Assembly: GCA_025093555.1 (NCBI GenBank)
Contig: JAIWNF010000003.1
Location: forward strand, 558,001-622,000
DNA: 64,000 bases
DNA from: Circinella umbellata
Lineage: Eukaryota > Mucoromycota > Mucoromycetes > Mucorales > Lichtheimiaceae
Direction: 5' to 3'
This document shows positions 48,151 to 59,429 of this stretch, one piece after another (position 1 is the stretch's first letter; every line of letters starts with the position of its first letter). The notes beneath the pieces were generated by a model. It worked only from the letters and a program-made list of their open reading frames with translations. It did not search any database and was not told where the DNA came from. Both the position numbers and the translations under genes were made by a program.

Positions 48151-49089
48151 TATGTTATATGTGTTATAAAATTAAGTAAAAAAAAAAGGAAAAAAAAAAG
48201 GTTAAAAAAAGGGTGTCTTTCTACAGTCGAATAGTTCTAAAAAAAGAAAAAAAAAAGATCGGAGCATCTAGCATGCCAAGTAATTTTTTTGAATGGTGTT
48301 AAATGATAAACATTCTTCCTATTTTATATCATCATTAGATAAAAAAAGAAAAAGGACCTAGACCTCATTGTTAAAGTTACCCTGTCTTGTTGGTTCTCTC
48401 TTTTATTTTCTTGTTCTTTTTTCTAAAAACAAAAATAACATTAATTAAGTTATTAATGTGTATGTGTGAAATTGCCACGTGTGGACCGTGCACACCCACA
48501 CAAAGAATTTTTTTCATTTGAATACATGATATCATTAATATCATTGATATTATCTTTAATTAAACAATTTGTAGTAATAATAAACCTTATGCTCTCTTCA
48601 ACATCATGACCATCCAAAGCTTAGAGATATTTGTATACAGTAAGTATAATAACATTTTCATATATAAAAACTACAGCAATTGACACGTGAAAAGTTATCT
48701 GTATAATTCTTAAACAACAAAGAAAAAGAAATAACAATAAAGCAATACTTTTTTTTTCTTCATTTGCTACTAATTTTTTATTTTTATGCAGCAGCAGCAA
48801 AAGAAAAAAAAAACTGCTAGTGGTAACGGTAGTAGTAATAGTGTAAACTAGAAACAACATTGACAGTCTAATTTTTTGTACTAAAAAAGCCGACCCGACA
48901 AGCTAGAAGCGGTGGTTCTATAAGGAGTTGGCATTTTTTTCATGCTTTTAATTTTTTTAATTCCGTGACTCTTCCTACCTCACTCTTTTTTTTTGCCCTC
49001 TCTGTCTCTCTCTATATTCCTCCTTTTTTTTGAAGTTGACACAAATACAACATACCACATACAGATCTTTTCTATTTTATATAACTCTG
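48151..49089. promoter_or_regulatory. Divergent intergenic region
   Basis: 940 bp between the coiled-coil gene (-) and the mitochondrial gene (+). It has A-rich tracts at 48178-48260 and T-runs near the right-hand start. A direct repeat of ATATCATTAATATCATTGATAT lies at 48530-48551 as a short imperfect palindrome. The minus ORF 48621-48860 has no domain. Confidence 0.45.
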
Positions 49090-50141
49090 ATGAGAATATT
49101 TGCAATTCCAATTTTTCGTAATAAATGGGCATATTATTGTCATTCTACTCTTCCAACCAATTCCCGATTAACTCAAGCAGTCGATTGGTCAAATAAGAAA
49201 TGGGAACAACTAGGTGACGCAGAACCAACCACTTGGAAAAGAAAAATATATGATCGTGGTAACAATTTGATGAACCAAATCGATTATCAAGAATGGTTTT
49301 TAAAAAGTATACCAAGAAAAGAAGATATTGAATATCCACCTGAAAAGGTAATTTTTTTTTAATTCTCGCGTTACTATGAACTATTAATTATGTGAATTGA
49401 AAAGAACGCGTGTTTTAATAGAAACTTATAGGAACTAACAAAAGCCATTATTTAAATACCATCAAAGGTTTCAGTTCTTTATGCATCTTCTTTAGATAGC
49501 TTGGAAATTGAAAAAGATTTACTACATTTAATTAAAGAAAGAGAACCTTATCATAAGAAGTACATGTATTATTCTGCTTATTGGGTACCTATCGCATGTA
49601 CTTTTGCCATTGTTCCTATTATTCCAAATATACCACTTGCATACAATTTATTCCGTCTTTATAGCCATTATAAAGGTAACAAAAAAAAACTTATTATTCA
49701 TTACTATTTATTATCCAGCCATTACCATGACAACGGCAATAACAGTTATTCTTTATAAAACTTACTCTCGTTTTATTTTTCTTCTTGGGTCTTGATATAT
49801 TTTTTATAGCATATCATGGAGTACGACATTTAAAATCAGTATCATTAAACTATGCCGCGTCACCTGAATTAGATCAAATATTACAAAACCAAAATTTCAC
49901 AACTACAGAACAAGTAACGTTACCACATGAAGTCGAACAACGATTTATTAAATCATCCAACAACAAACCAAATATACAAGATGTATTACACCAGGATATA
50001 CCAGGTGTACTTGATTTAGAGAATATTATGTTAATATCACGATATTATAATTCACCAGGAATGGAAACTGAATTAAAAAGAGCACGATATCAAATGTTGG
50101 CTCAAATTGCCAAAAAACGATTTGCAAAACAAAATCAATAG
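49090..50141 (+). CDS. Mitochondrial K+-H+ exchange-related protein (Mit_KHE1 type)
   Basis: Three exons in phase: 49090-49347, 49468-49675 and 49810-50141, 265 residues. The N-terminus starts MRIFAIPIFRNKWAYYCHS, with basic residues and few acids, as a mitochondrial presequence would. The conserved core includes DWSNKKWEQLGDAEPTTWKR, LMNQIDYQEWFLKSIPRKED, EPYHKKYMYYSAYWVPIACTF with the first hydrophobic stretch, PNIPLAYNLFRLYSHYKG, and AYHGVRHLKS. This is the pattern of yeast YDL183C and relatives, which are linked to K+/H+ exchange across the inner mitochondrial membrane. The protein is probably an accessory factor rather than the exchanger itself. I chose the ATG at 49090 because upstream in-frame codons contain no better start. 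Confidence 0.8.
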
Positions 50142-50512
50142 CAAAGATAAAACTGAAAATAATTTTAGAGTAAAATATTGGAAAGAATATTTTGATAGAT
50201 TCATTATTATTATTATTTTACATATATACATATAATCATATAAAACGAACAACGACAATATATATATATATATTTGCATATTTATTCATTTTCTCAATTA
50301 TGATGGATCGATTTTCTTATTATGCATGATTAATTATATAGACAATTTGAAATTAAGATTTATAAAGATTATGTTTATTCTCGCTACTATTATGTAAACT
50401 AGATGATATAGCAAAACGATTTAAAAAGATACAACGAAGATTACCTATTTATTAAAAACAACAACACTATAGCGATTACATAAAAGTAAGATGATAAAAT
50501 TTCTACACATAT
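50142..50512. other. Convergent spacer
   Basis: 370 bp, strongly AT-rich, with an AT run at 50256-50272. It holds the 3' flanks of the mitochondrial gene (+) and the cysteine-rich peptide gene (-). Nothing else seen. Confidence 0.6.
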
Positions 50513-50882
50513 TTAACAGGCGTAGGAAATACCGCAAACGCGACACCAATAACCACAATTACCGGAACAACAACCACTGGAAACACATGACCGAGGAAGG
50601 CATGTAAATTGGTTCACTGTCAGCAATTACTTTTATGTTAGTTCACGAATGTACAGACAAAAAAAAATTAAATATGCTTTTTTTAATCCACACATTTTTA
50701 CATATCCAAGTTATTATTAACAGTTAATAAGATAACAACACTTTACATTTAGCAGTGAGATCACCTTCACGACTTTCCGTTTGTAAATCATTGACAGGAG
50801 AAATAGGCGCACTGCTATGAACGATAGCAATGAATGTAACACCCGATAATGTTAACAAAAGCGTGGAAAAAGAGAGCTTCAT
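50513..50882 (-). CDS. Small secreted eight-cysteine peptide
   Basis: Two exons, 50747-50882 and 50513-50616, spliced in phase 1 (donor GTAAAG, acceptor CTGACAG, with a CTAAC branch-like site 25 nt before the acceptor), 79 residues. Residues 1-24 are a clear signal peptide (MKLSFSTLLL, hydrophobic to about 22). A hydrophilic spacer (about 25-45) ends in basic and acidic residues and may be a propeptide. The last 29 residues hold eight cysteines at positions 51, 56, 61, 62, 66, 70, 73 and 79: pattern C-x4-C-x4-CC-x3-C-x3-C-x2-C-x5-C, ending on the last cysteine. The wrong frame through exon 2 is also open but gives a cysteine-free peptide, and only this frame follows a phase-consistent splice. 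No family is recognised; cysteine-stabilised antimicrobial, effector or wall-associated peptides all have such layouts. Low-complexity chance is unlikely. Confidence 0.75.
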
Positions 50883-51951
50883 TTTAATTTTTTTTTATAT
50901 AATAAATGAAAATAGAAAGAGGAGAGAAGAAAAAGAAGAATAAAAAGATGTAATAAGGCGTTACATTTATGTTATATCATCTTTAAATATTTTGATATAT
51001 AGAACATTTTGTTTATACGTACGTATGCAAGAGTATGTTTATAGCTCTATATAAAAGTTATTATATCATTCAATGTTGCCACCTCATCATAATTATGGTG
51101 ATAGATAACTTGTTTTTGTTTATCAAAAATGTATCACTAAACATCATAAGACGACCCATTTTTTATAATAATATCTATAGAAATATACTCTTGCCCGTAT
51201 ATATAAGAAGTTATTTGGATAAAGCTTTATAATTACAAAAGAATAAAAAGATAGCTGGTGCATTTTTTTTACACCATATTCTGTCGATAATAGTATCAAT
51301 CAACATACAGAAACAAGCTAGTTGAAATCATAGTGCTCTATTGATTAATTTTATTAATACTATTTATGACAGAAGAAAAATATTTATACTACTTCATCGA
51401 TAAATGATAGTAAATAATATCTACCCTTCAATTGTCTTATTTAGTCTTCTCATCATCTCTTTAATAAAACAATGCAGTGAAATTTCTATCATCTTACTGT
51501 AGGAGGACAATTAATAGTAAGTTTTAAATATCATATACTATTATGAGTAGGAATACGGGTAGTGTTATATTAAATTATATCAGGAATTAATTGTGAATAT
51601 AATTCACCTATGATAGCAGTTAGCTATTAGAAAGTCATTATACAATACATATCAAAAGAATAATATTATACTATTCTATAGTACGTACGTATCGAAAAAA
51701 AAGTATTTTACATTGTGGGGAATAAGGTGGAACGGAGATAAAATAAGAGAAATGAAATAATAATTTTCTAGTATAATAATGTTATCACAATGTCGTAATA
51801 ATATTATTAAAAGCGATAGAATGATAAATAAATGATAGGGAAAAAATAATGATACATGCATATTATTTACATCTATATAATTACTGGCTACGTACGTTTA
51901 AATAGTTATAAATTACAGAGTATATATTAGAATTTATTGGTCGCCCTTGTA
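50883..51951. other. Spacer upstream of the cysteine-rich peptide gene
   Basis: 1.07 kb, AT-rich, with a purine-rich leader (50890-50945) before the peptide start. It contains no supported coding sequence or RNA. Its right part is the 3' flank of the next minus-strand gene. Confidence 0.6.
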
Positions 51952-52375
51952 TTATGATGATAAATTATTATTTCCTCGCCATTCAGTTTGGTAGACAGGA
52001 GGAGGCTGGTACGCTGGTGGTGGTAAGTCTGTTGTTCCATTTGCATACATAGGTGGTGGATCCATTTGAATTGCCATTGTATTGGGATTATTATTATTCG
52101 ACGGAGGAGTCTGGATATTTTGTTGTATGTTTGTCCTGGAACGTTCACGTCTTGCTAATATTGCAAATAGATTAGCAAATTATGTTATACGTATAAAAAG
52201 CCATAAAATAATAATAGTAAAATTGATTACCATAATATCTATTTCTGTCCTCTTGTAATTGTCGCTGTATTCTTAATTTATCTTCTTTTCTTCGTTTACG
52301 AAAATATACAGTTGCTATTGATAATATACCAACAATAATAACTGCTATAACAAAAAACAGATAAACTGGATCCAT
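51952..52375 (-). CDS. Small single-pass membrane protein with PPxY-type motifs (RCR-like)
   Basis: Exons 52231-52375 and 51952-52154 in phase give 115 residues. The protein starts MDPVYLFFVIAVIIVGILS, a transmembrane segment with a very short N-terminus, then a basic stop-transfer stretch (FRKRRKEDKLRIQRQLQ). The cytosolic tail is Asn/Pro-rich and carries PPPMY, PPPAY and PPPVY. Such PY motifs are docking sites for WW domains of Nedd4/Rsp5 ubiquitin ligases. The layout resembles the yeast Rcr1/Rcr2 proteins, which route membrane cargo for degradation and affect chitin deposition, but this protein is shorter and the homology is not established. No family is certain; the architecture is. Confidence 0.75.
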
Positions 52376-53583
52376 TATTCTTTTCTTTTTTAATTGGGAA
52401 AGGTGACTTTTCGTATATAAATATAATATGGTTTTTTTAATTGGTAAAAAGAAGGGGCTATATATTTTTATTTCTCAAGAAGATTGAAAGAGAGAGAAAG
52501 AGCCAAGAAAGAAAAAGAAGAAGGAAAGGATGAGAAAAGATATTTTAAGCTTTTTTTTTTGCCATTCAACATGGCGTTTTGTACAACAATAAAATAAAAT
52601 AAAGAAGGCCACGCTGCTATGATTTATTGTAATACGTTTCATATAACCTTAGACATAATGATATAGGAAATTCTTATAAATAATTGCTCAGCTTTGTCGA
52701 TATAATTCTCATTTTTCTTTTTAACTTATTAAAACTACGTAATGGATGCTTTTGTAAAATACAAGCTTTATAATAATTCATGTTTTTATTTACATATTTC
52801 AATCCAAGGTCACTATTAACTAGAAAAAGTATAAGATTAATTCTTTTTTTCTGTTTGATTTCAATAAATAGTAGGTACAGATTATATCCCCCCACCATTT
52901 TTACAGGATTTTCACTAATGTTTGACGCATCTTGCTTTTCAACTTGGCGTGACACGAATTTCCAGTTGGCAAATGGGGGGATATAACTTGGCGCGTGATG
53001 AAAATTAGAATGGCCGACAGTGGTTTTTTACTCTAGTACGTAGCTTTTATATTTAATAAAAGATTATGGTTAAAATATTGCTAATTTTTATGGTGAGCCT
53101 TGGCTATAAATCTTTGTGATTAGTTTTTGATTCAAAAATTTGACATATGTCATTCAGTTTTTATCTTTTTGTTTTATAACATTCGGCTCTGTTTATTATA
53201 TTACATTTCTATCTATTTTGTATTTTATAAATTTCTATGACACTTGTATATACCAGCTGCCTCAAAAATAAAATAGAATATCTTCTAGAGTAAGATGTTT
53301 CTGTGAAGATACGTATCTTCATGTAGTTTTATAATTGACAGCGAAGCCAAAAAAAAAAAAATCCATCCAACTTTATGATAACAAATTGTTCTATATCTCG
53401 TGTTCTGGATGAATCAAACATACTTTTTCTTTTCGTTGTCAAACTCAGTAGCCATACTACTACTTCCTGACACTGATAATGATCTGTTACAGAATTTCTG
53501 TAATTTTATAGATAATAAGGGATAGTTTGAGGTTCAAGTGTTATAGGAAAGAAATAAGAAAAAGTGTACTTCTTTTTTGCTAT
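52376..53583. other. Spacer with a dispersed repeat
   Basis: 1.2 kb. The right-hand part (52904-53031) matches 59734-59795 on the other strand (see findings). It includes an insertion flanked by the direct repeat aacttggcg, and inverted copies of ggggggatataa at about 52883 and 52974. The ORFs 52674-52955 (-) and 52780-52986 (+) overlap this repeat and have no domains. No gene supported. Confidence 0.5.
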
Positions 53584-55929
53584 TCATATCGCTTTTTTAA
53601 AAAGTACACCTTTTTGATTGTACACCTTTTTTAGTGACACCCGTAAGTACATGTCACCAATGGTAGTGGCAACAAAGTAATCATTGTATCTCTTCATCGA
53701 AATTATTTTTCCTTCAGAGCCTAAAAGAAAAAAAAAGATATTAAGGGGCCAACACTTTTTATTATAGCAAAAAAATATACAAGTGATTACCTGTCCACTC
53801 CATAGATAAGATCCTAATATCATTATTGAATTCATCAAAAGGTAATCGTAATATTCGTAAGAGCACACATGCATTGACTCGAAGATTCTTGTTATGCTGT
53901 TTGTCAACTAAACTGTCTCCAGCTCCGGCAGATTTCCATTCCGATGCTGAGAGTTCAAGTTGGTCGTGTTCCATGATAACATCAATTTTTCTTCCAACAG
54001 TACTGGATACTTTTTCTTTATCAAATGCATGTTTGTGGTTATGCTACATTTTTCTCCCCTTGATAAAAAAACATGTTTACTTTCGTCACGATAGTAGCCT
54101 TTGCCATCGGTCCATCCTTTCTATTTAACACCTACATTCTAACTGACAGATCCGTATCCCGCAACAAATTATTAAAACCCAAAGTCTCCTGAGGTCACCA
54201 AGTCCATGACTTTTTAATTCCCCGACCATTGGATAATCATAGATATTAGTGTTTGAATAAGAATAACTCAAGTTATCAAATGGTGAAGGTCTGCGGAGAT
54301 AAATACCCGGTGACCTGCTCTAAAATCATCAATTGCTGCATAAAGCGTGTTGAAAAGTTTGATGACATTCACCAAATATCTAACAATGAAACTAAACGGT
54401 GGGTCCAGTCTACTTCAGTTTCTCCTTTTTCATTACCCCATTTTTTCGCGTTTCGAATACTATATAGCATTTATAAATGATAAAAGCAGTCAATAAATGA
54501 GATACACAGTAGCACAGATACATGGCATAATAATTCCCGCCAACATACACATAAGTGATTATATCAATGATTTGAAGAGTGATGTTATCTTTTTCTGTTT
54601 CCAATTGTTTAGAAGCGACATTGTATAAGTGTCTTAAAGCTTGGTGGTCTCCTTCCAACTCCAATAACTACAAGTTAAATAATAAAAAAGGTTGGTTTGT
54701 TGATCGCATACATCATTTGAACCGATCCCCCATGAACAACACACATACTTCAATCGTTTCCTTAAATATCAATAATATAGAAGCGGGCAATTCTTTTATG
54801 GTGCTACTTTGGCTTTTGCTGTGCTCCTTGACTTCATCGACATGCGATCGTCCCAATGCTTTTAACATTTTTTTGCTTGTATTATTATTTGAGACATCAA
54901 CAATCAATGACAATGACAAACTATTCAATAATAATTTATGTTTTAGAATGGGTGCTAGTTGCTATATTTACAATTGACCAAAACAAAAAGTATTACCTTA
55001 ATGTGAATCGATATGTATCATCTACATCACTTGTTGTCCAATCCTTCAATAGATTGGCCGCCATTTTCGTTAACGCATCGGAAATAGACACCACCCTTTG
55101 TTCTCGAATAATACCTAATATCGTTGTAGACATAGTAACCGATTTCTTGAGATACTATTAGCGATAGTTTAAAAGTGAATATTAGAAGATATATTAAAAA
55201 AAAGAGGAAAATTAAAATGAAAAAGAAAAACAAAACTTACCAAGGTATGAGCCCATTGAAAGAGTGCTGATCTTGTAATTGATGATGATGACGATGATGA
55301 TGTGCTCGGAATAATTTCGGTGACATCGAGTTGTTGTGGAGTAGTCGTTGTCAATGTATCATTGTCAATATCAAAGATATCTCGCGTTTTTGAGCCAACC
55401 TAGTACACGTATTTGTCAATAAAAATATAATAAAAACCATGACAATACTAAAAGCAAACGTTGAAAAGACCAACCACAAATCCACCATCCTCTTCAGTTT
55501 CATTTATGTTTTCTCGCTGTCCCTCTTGATTGTTGAACAGAGAATCATCATCACTGCTGCTACCCTAATAAATAAAACAATATCATATTAAAACTACATA
55601 CGAGAAAAAAAAGAGTGCTGCGTATACTGACCACTCCACGGTTATCATTATTATCATTATTAATAGATTGATCTCTTGGTTTTTCTTCATTAAAACAATA
55701 TATTTACCCTCCATAAATGCCATTGTATATGCTGGTTCTGGCATTTTATCTTTTCTATTCTCTGGTGGGGGACCTTGTTCAAAAGAAACTTCTTTCAATG
55801 CCTTAATTAATGCTTGCCATAAATTACCAGCATGCTTTCTTCTCCAGACAAACTCAGCTAGTTTCCAAGGCATAGCAGATGCATTTCTATGTCTAGGACC
55901 TACTCTAAGCTTAATACCATTCCATGATC
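53584..55929 (-). CDS. Multi-exon hypothetical protein spliced to a transposase C-terminus
   Basis: Twelve exons keep phase without a stop: 55708-55929, 55632-55684, 55475-55564, 55241-55399, 54997-55154, 54749-54920, 54549-54667, 54373-54459, 54179-54314, 54081-54116, 53791-54043 and 53584-53720. The first exon encodes the end of an ISXO2/Merlin-type transposase (SWNGIKLRV, AMPWKLAEFVWRRKHAGN). Exons 2-4 are Asn/Asp/Ser-rich linkers. Later exons have ISDALTKMAANLLKDWT, SNNNTSKKMLKALGRSHVDE, HDQLELSASEWKSAGAGD and RYNDYFVATTIGDMYL. The last blocks resemble a Mucorales multicopy family that I remember; no function is known. The last exon ends soon after, so the protein may be truncated. The small exons 54081-54116 and 54373-54459 are the least certain. 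The upstream transposase part is broken, so the whole may be a pseudogene or two separate units. Confidence 0.5.
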
Positions 55930-55997
55930 CTAATATAAAGATATCTTGTTATTGATACTATCATATATAAGGTAGTTAACTTGATAAAAAATATTAC

Positions 55998-56866
55998 CTT
56001 CAATGGTATTAGTATGAGTTTCATCTGCAGCTTTAAATTCTACTGAATGATTTACTGTTTTATGGGTATATTCTTCCTCTAAATTACCCAACTAAGAGTA
56101 GCCCTTTCACATATCTGTATGAATAATGCTCTGTGGATGAATGTAGGTTTTAAGAATATGCTCTAACATAGCAGCTGATCTATTAGGAACAGTAACTAAA
56201 AAGCATTTTCTTTCTGGTGTTCTTTCAACACCACCAACAACCCAAACACCATCTACTTTTTTTCCTTTTCCACTCTTTAACACCTTTCTTTTTCCAAACT
56301 TAGAATCATCTACGTGCTTTTTTGTTACTCTTCTTACTACTACTTGCCACTCTTTTTGAGCTATATAATATAAAATATAAGTTAAAAGATGAATACCTCG
56401 CGAAACTATTGTTTTATTACCTTGCTTTATATGTTTTAACAATATGGTGGTTGTCTCCAGTAAATACATCTTGAACAGGACCACTGAACGTGACATGCGT
56501 ACTAGAACTGCTGGAGTTTGGCTGTAACCACTCCTTTACATCGTTAATCGATGCTTCCTAATTTTTATTATCCAAAGTTAGTATCAATCGGTTTACTCTC
56601 AATGGAAATGAAATTACCTCTGATTCTTTCTTTAGTGTTCTTACATAGCGCTTGACGTCCGTGGGAAGGTCACGTAATGCTAATAAGTAAAGATCCCTTT
56701 TCATATTTGCGAGAATGATAGCTAGTTCAGCTTGTGGATGATGCTTTACATAATTTTTAAGAGACCATTCTTCAATAGGCTTGTCCACAAAAATGGAGCG
56801 TCTTGGTAATGAAGATTCAAATGTCTCAAACACTTTTCCTTTGTATTTGGATATTATAGCAGACAT
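55998..56866 (-). pseudogene. ISXO2/Merlin-type DDE transposase remnant
   Basis: A minus-strand frame starting MSAIISKYKGKVF at 56866 runs through exons 56618-56866 and 56421-56557 and then into the DDE domain. Visible catalytic blocks: first aspartate in HVDDSKFGKRKV, the typical GVWVVGGVERTPERKCF, the second aspartate in SIIHTD, and the glutamate in HTNTIE at the end of this segment. These mark the ISXO2-like fold of eukaryotic Merlin elements. It is broken: an in-frame TGA (56107-56109) and TAG (56092-56094) follow the second aspartate, and the frame from exon 56421-56557 does not reach the DDE frame (ag|ctc at about 56363 is out of phase). The copy cannot make an active transposase. It continues downstream in phase into the exon at 55708-55929. 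Confidence 0.8.
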
Positions 56867-58918
56867 TAGAATATTTTAATGTGAACAGGTTTTCCAAAAA
56901 ATAATGTTAAGGATGGGTGGTGACTCCAAGCCAAGTTTGCCACACTCACAATAGGTAAGCCAAAAATAAAAATCATGTGAAATAATTTTATATTGATGAT
57001 TCTTCTATAACTTTTTTTTTTTGCAATATTTACGTAGATCTTCATATTGAAGTGAGAGAATCAGTTATTTACAGTACGTGGGTATTAACATGTGAACCCA
57101 ACAATGATGGAAATCACCCAAAGGAAAAAGAAGTCTGCATGGAAATAGGCAAAGCACTGATAAGGAGATAAAACCAACTCAGCACCAAAGTGTTCTTGTA
57201 GAATACAGGTCGGTTTTATCCAAAACCTTGTCGTGGATCATTACACATAGTAAAAAAATAATAATAAAACAGGCACTGCGGATAAGTTAATACAGTGTAA
57301 GGACTCCTTGAAGGGTCTTCTGGTGAAATATGTGAAGAACAAAGATGCTGTTGAAAAAAAAGGTGGAATCATTGGTACTCGTTTTTTTTTCATCATGCCA
57401 TGATACTAGTGGTAATAAAGCTGATAAACGTAGAGTAGAACACGGGGTAGTTACTGCTGAATAGGTAGGAACTTTAAGAAGCAAAACAGAAAGAAAAAGA
57501 CAACGCCGGATAACTACACACATTGTTGCTCAGGATCTACAAAGCCGAAATTACTAGCACATGATTACTGTGGCAGAGAGAGAGAGAAAGTGTGTGTGTG
57601 TGTGTGTGTACAGTTGTTTGAAAACATTATCTATTATGATTTACTAACGGGATGCGTTTCTGTATTTTAGGTAATCTAACACCATGATGCTGGTTTCGTC
57701 GAGAATGGACGCGATCTCGGAAAAGTGTTTTGTATGGATACCTTAGGTCATAGACTGGGAACAGATTCCTTATATTTTTCGTCAGATATATTAAACATAT
57801 ATCGAATAAATAAAGCTCAAACAACACCAGCTAATGTTTTTTTTACTTCAATTATGGTTACTATGGCAATAAATTATCTTGAGCGTATTCATGCAGACAC
57901 AACTTGTTTTCTTCGTGTACTATACGGGTTTTTTTCATTCATGCACTAATGTGCTCCGCATATCTGCCAGGCCAAAACCATGGATCATCTTCAAAACTAT
58001 CCATTTGATCTTTATCGGGATCATTGGGCGTGTAACGAGCTAGGCTATTCGATCTAATTCCAAGATGCTACATAGATTTATTTATACTCATCAATTTTTT
58101 TCCTACAAGGAAACGAACTATGTTCGCAAATTAACTAAATGTATCCAACCCATGTTATCAGTGAGACCTTGTTTCAATTACTATCGTAAAGTAGCCAAAT
58201 ACGACTCTTCAGGCAAACGTAAACTCTATTCTTCCTTTCCGCCTGTATTCATAAGCTCCACATCTAGTAAAGGAGCAAGATGCTCCAACCAATTTCTTGT
58301 ATAAAATATCAATTCAATTCAATCGTTATCTGTTAAAGTAATCCGGAAACATTTATTATCCTTTCACCCCATCATCTAGGTTGTTATTAATTGTTATATA
58401 CAAGTATTTATTGATTTTACAAGAAGAAGAAAAAGAGAGGATGGTACAAATGCAATGGCTGTATTTAATATGAATGGGACGAACGAACAGGTTAAATAAT
58501 GTCATTAATACGTCTTTCTGTTCACTCTTGTATGCAAGCCTACGCTTCATCACATAGTCTTTCGTCTGTAACAAGATTTGGGATCCCAGTGTAACATTTC
58601 TTCATCAGATTAAATATTGTCATGAGTTATGTTAATTCCCTGCCCTATTATTTTTGGATTATAATACAATAGAATTATTAACGCTATATATCTTTATTAC
58701 CTTACTACATCGATTATCAAATATTAAGTGTCGGAAACTTGATGCAGTTGTTATATTTTTTACCAGAGGCCAATGCCCACTGCAAACAAAATCACCATTT
58801 CCACTCCCTCCGTCGTTAATATAATGCAGCCATAAAACATATTCTGTAAGTCGAATTCAGTCCTTACCTAATCAACGTCAGACAAGCACCGGTATAAGAA
58901 CACACAAGAAGGCAATAT
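56867..58918. other. Spacer with eroded coding fragments
   Basis: 2 kb, no intact gene. A minus-strand stretch at about 57955-58060 encodes a plausible protein fragment (NDPDKDQMDSFEDDPWFWPG followed by a stop), likely a relic of an unknown gene. The ORFs 57287-57523, 57627-57827 and 57725-57949 lack domains. An AG run followed by a TG run occurs at about 57575-57609. Terminal inverted repeats of the Merlin-like remnant were looked for here and not found by eye. Confidence 0.4.
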
Positions 58919-59113
58919 CAACTCGACGACTACCAAGCACAAGGCTAACGGCAAACAAAAAGCTTTTGCTACCACCGCCAGGTGGAGGAAATTGTCGTGG
59001 CAGGGATAGCCAATAAGTCCATCTGAATTGCTCGCGGCAGCTCAAGCTACATCCTTTCAAAGTCCCTGGGATGGAGGAGAGCTTTTCCATCTTTTTATCG
59101 AAACGTGCCGCGT
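58919..59113 (+). repeat. Tandem direct repeat, unit 1
   Basis: 195 bp, beginning caactcgacgactaccaagc and ending at gtgccgcgt. It is repeated 213 bp further on with about 95% identity. The unit is much less AT-rich than its surroundings. The minus strand has an open frame across it but no domain that I recognise. Confidence 0.9.
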
Positions 59114-59131
59114 CCTTCTCGTTACATCTGA

Positions 59132-59325
59132 CAACTCGACGACTACCAAGCACAAGGCAACGGCAAACAAAAAGCTTTTGCTACCACCGCCAGGTGGAGG
59201 AAATTGTCATGGCAGGGATAGCCAATAAGTCCATCTGAATTGCTCGCAGCAGCTCAAGCCACATCCTTTCAAAGTCCCTGGGATGCAGGAGAGCTTTTCC
59301 ATCTTTTTATTGAAACGTGCCGCGT
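59132..59325 (+). repeat. Tandem direct repeat, unit 2
   Basis: 194-bp copy of 58919-59113, with scattered substitutions (for example cgcggcagc/cgcagcagc and gatggagga/gatgcagga) and one 1-bp deletion. The 18-bp spacer between the units (ccttctcgttacatctga) is absent after unit 2. The copies are imperfect, so the duplication is not very recent. Confidence 0.9.
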
Positions 59326-59429
59326 TTGGCGATGTAAGTTCTTTTTCGTATGGATCTCAAAGTACCTGTTAATTAATAAATAAAGATGCATTGAACCATC
59401 AGTATTGTGGTGCCATGGAGACAAACGGC

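Noticed and set aside
50513..50616. Alternative hydrophobic, cysteine-free frame through exon 2 of the peptide gene
   Set aside because: It requires a different acceptor (at ccag, about 50572). The upstream acceptor CTGACAG gives the cysteine-rich frame in phase, with a start-to-stop reading and the features of a secreted peptide.
54121..54131. An 11-nt intron (gtgttaaatag) that would join exons in phase
   Set aside because: Far below the minimum spliceosomal intron length. A 62-nt intron from 54178 to 54117 also keeps phase and was used instead.
57287..57523. Minus-strand 78-codon ORF
   Set aside because: No recognisable domain; interior of a debris region; no splice partners.
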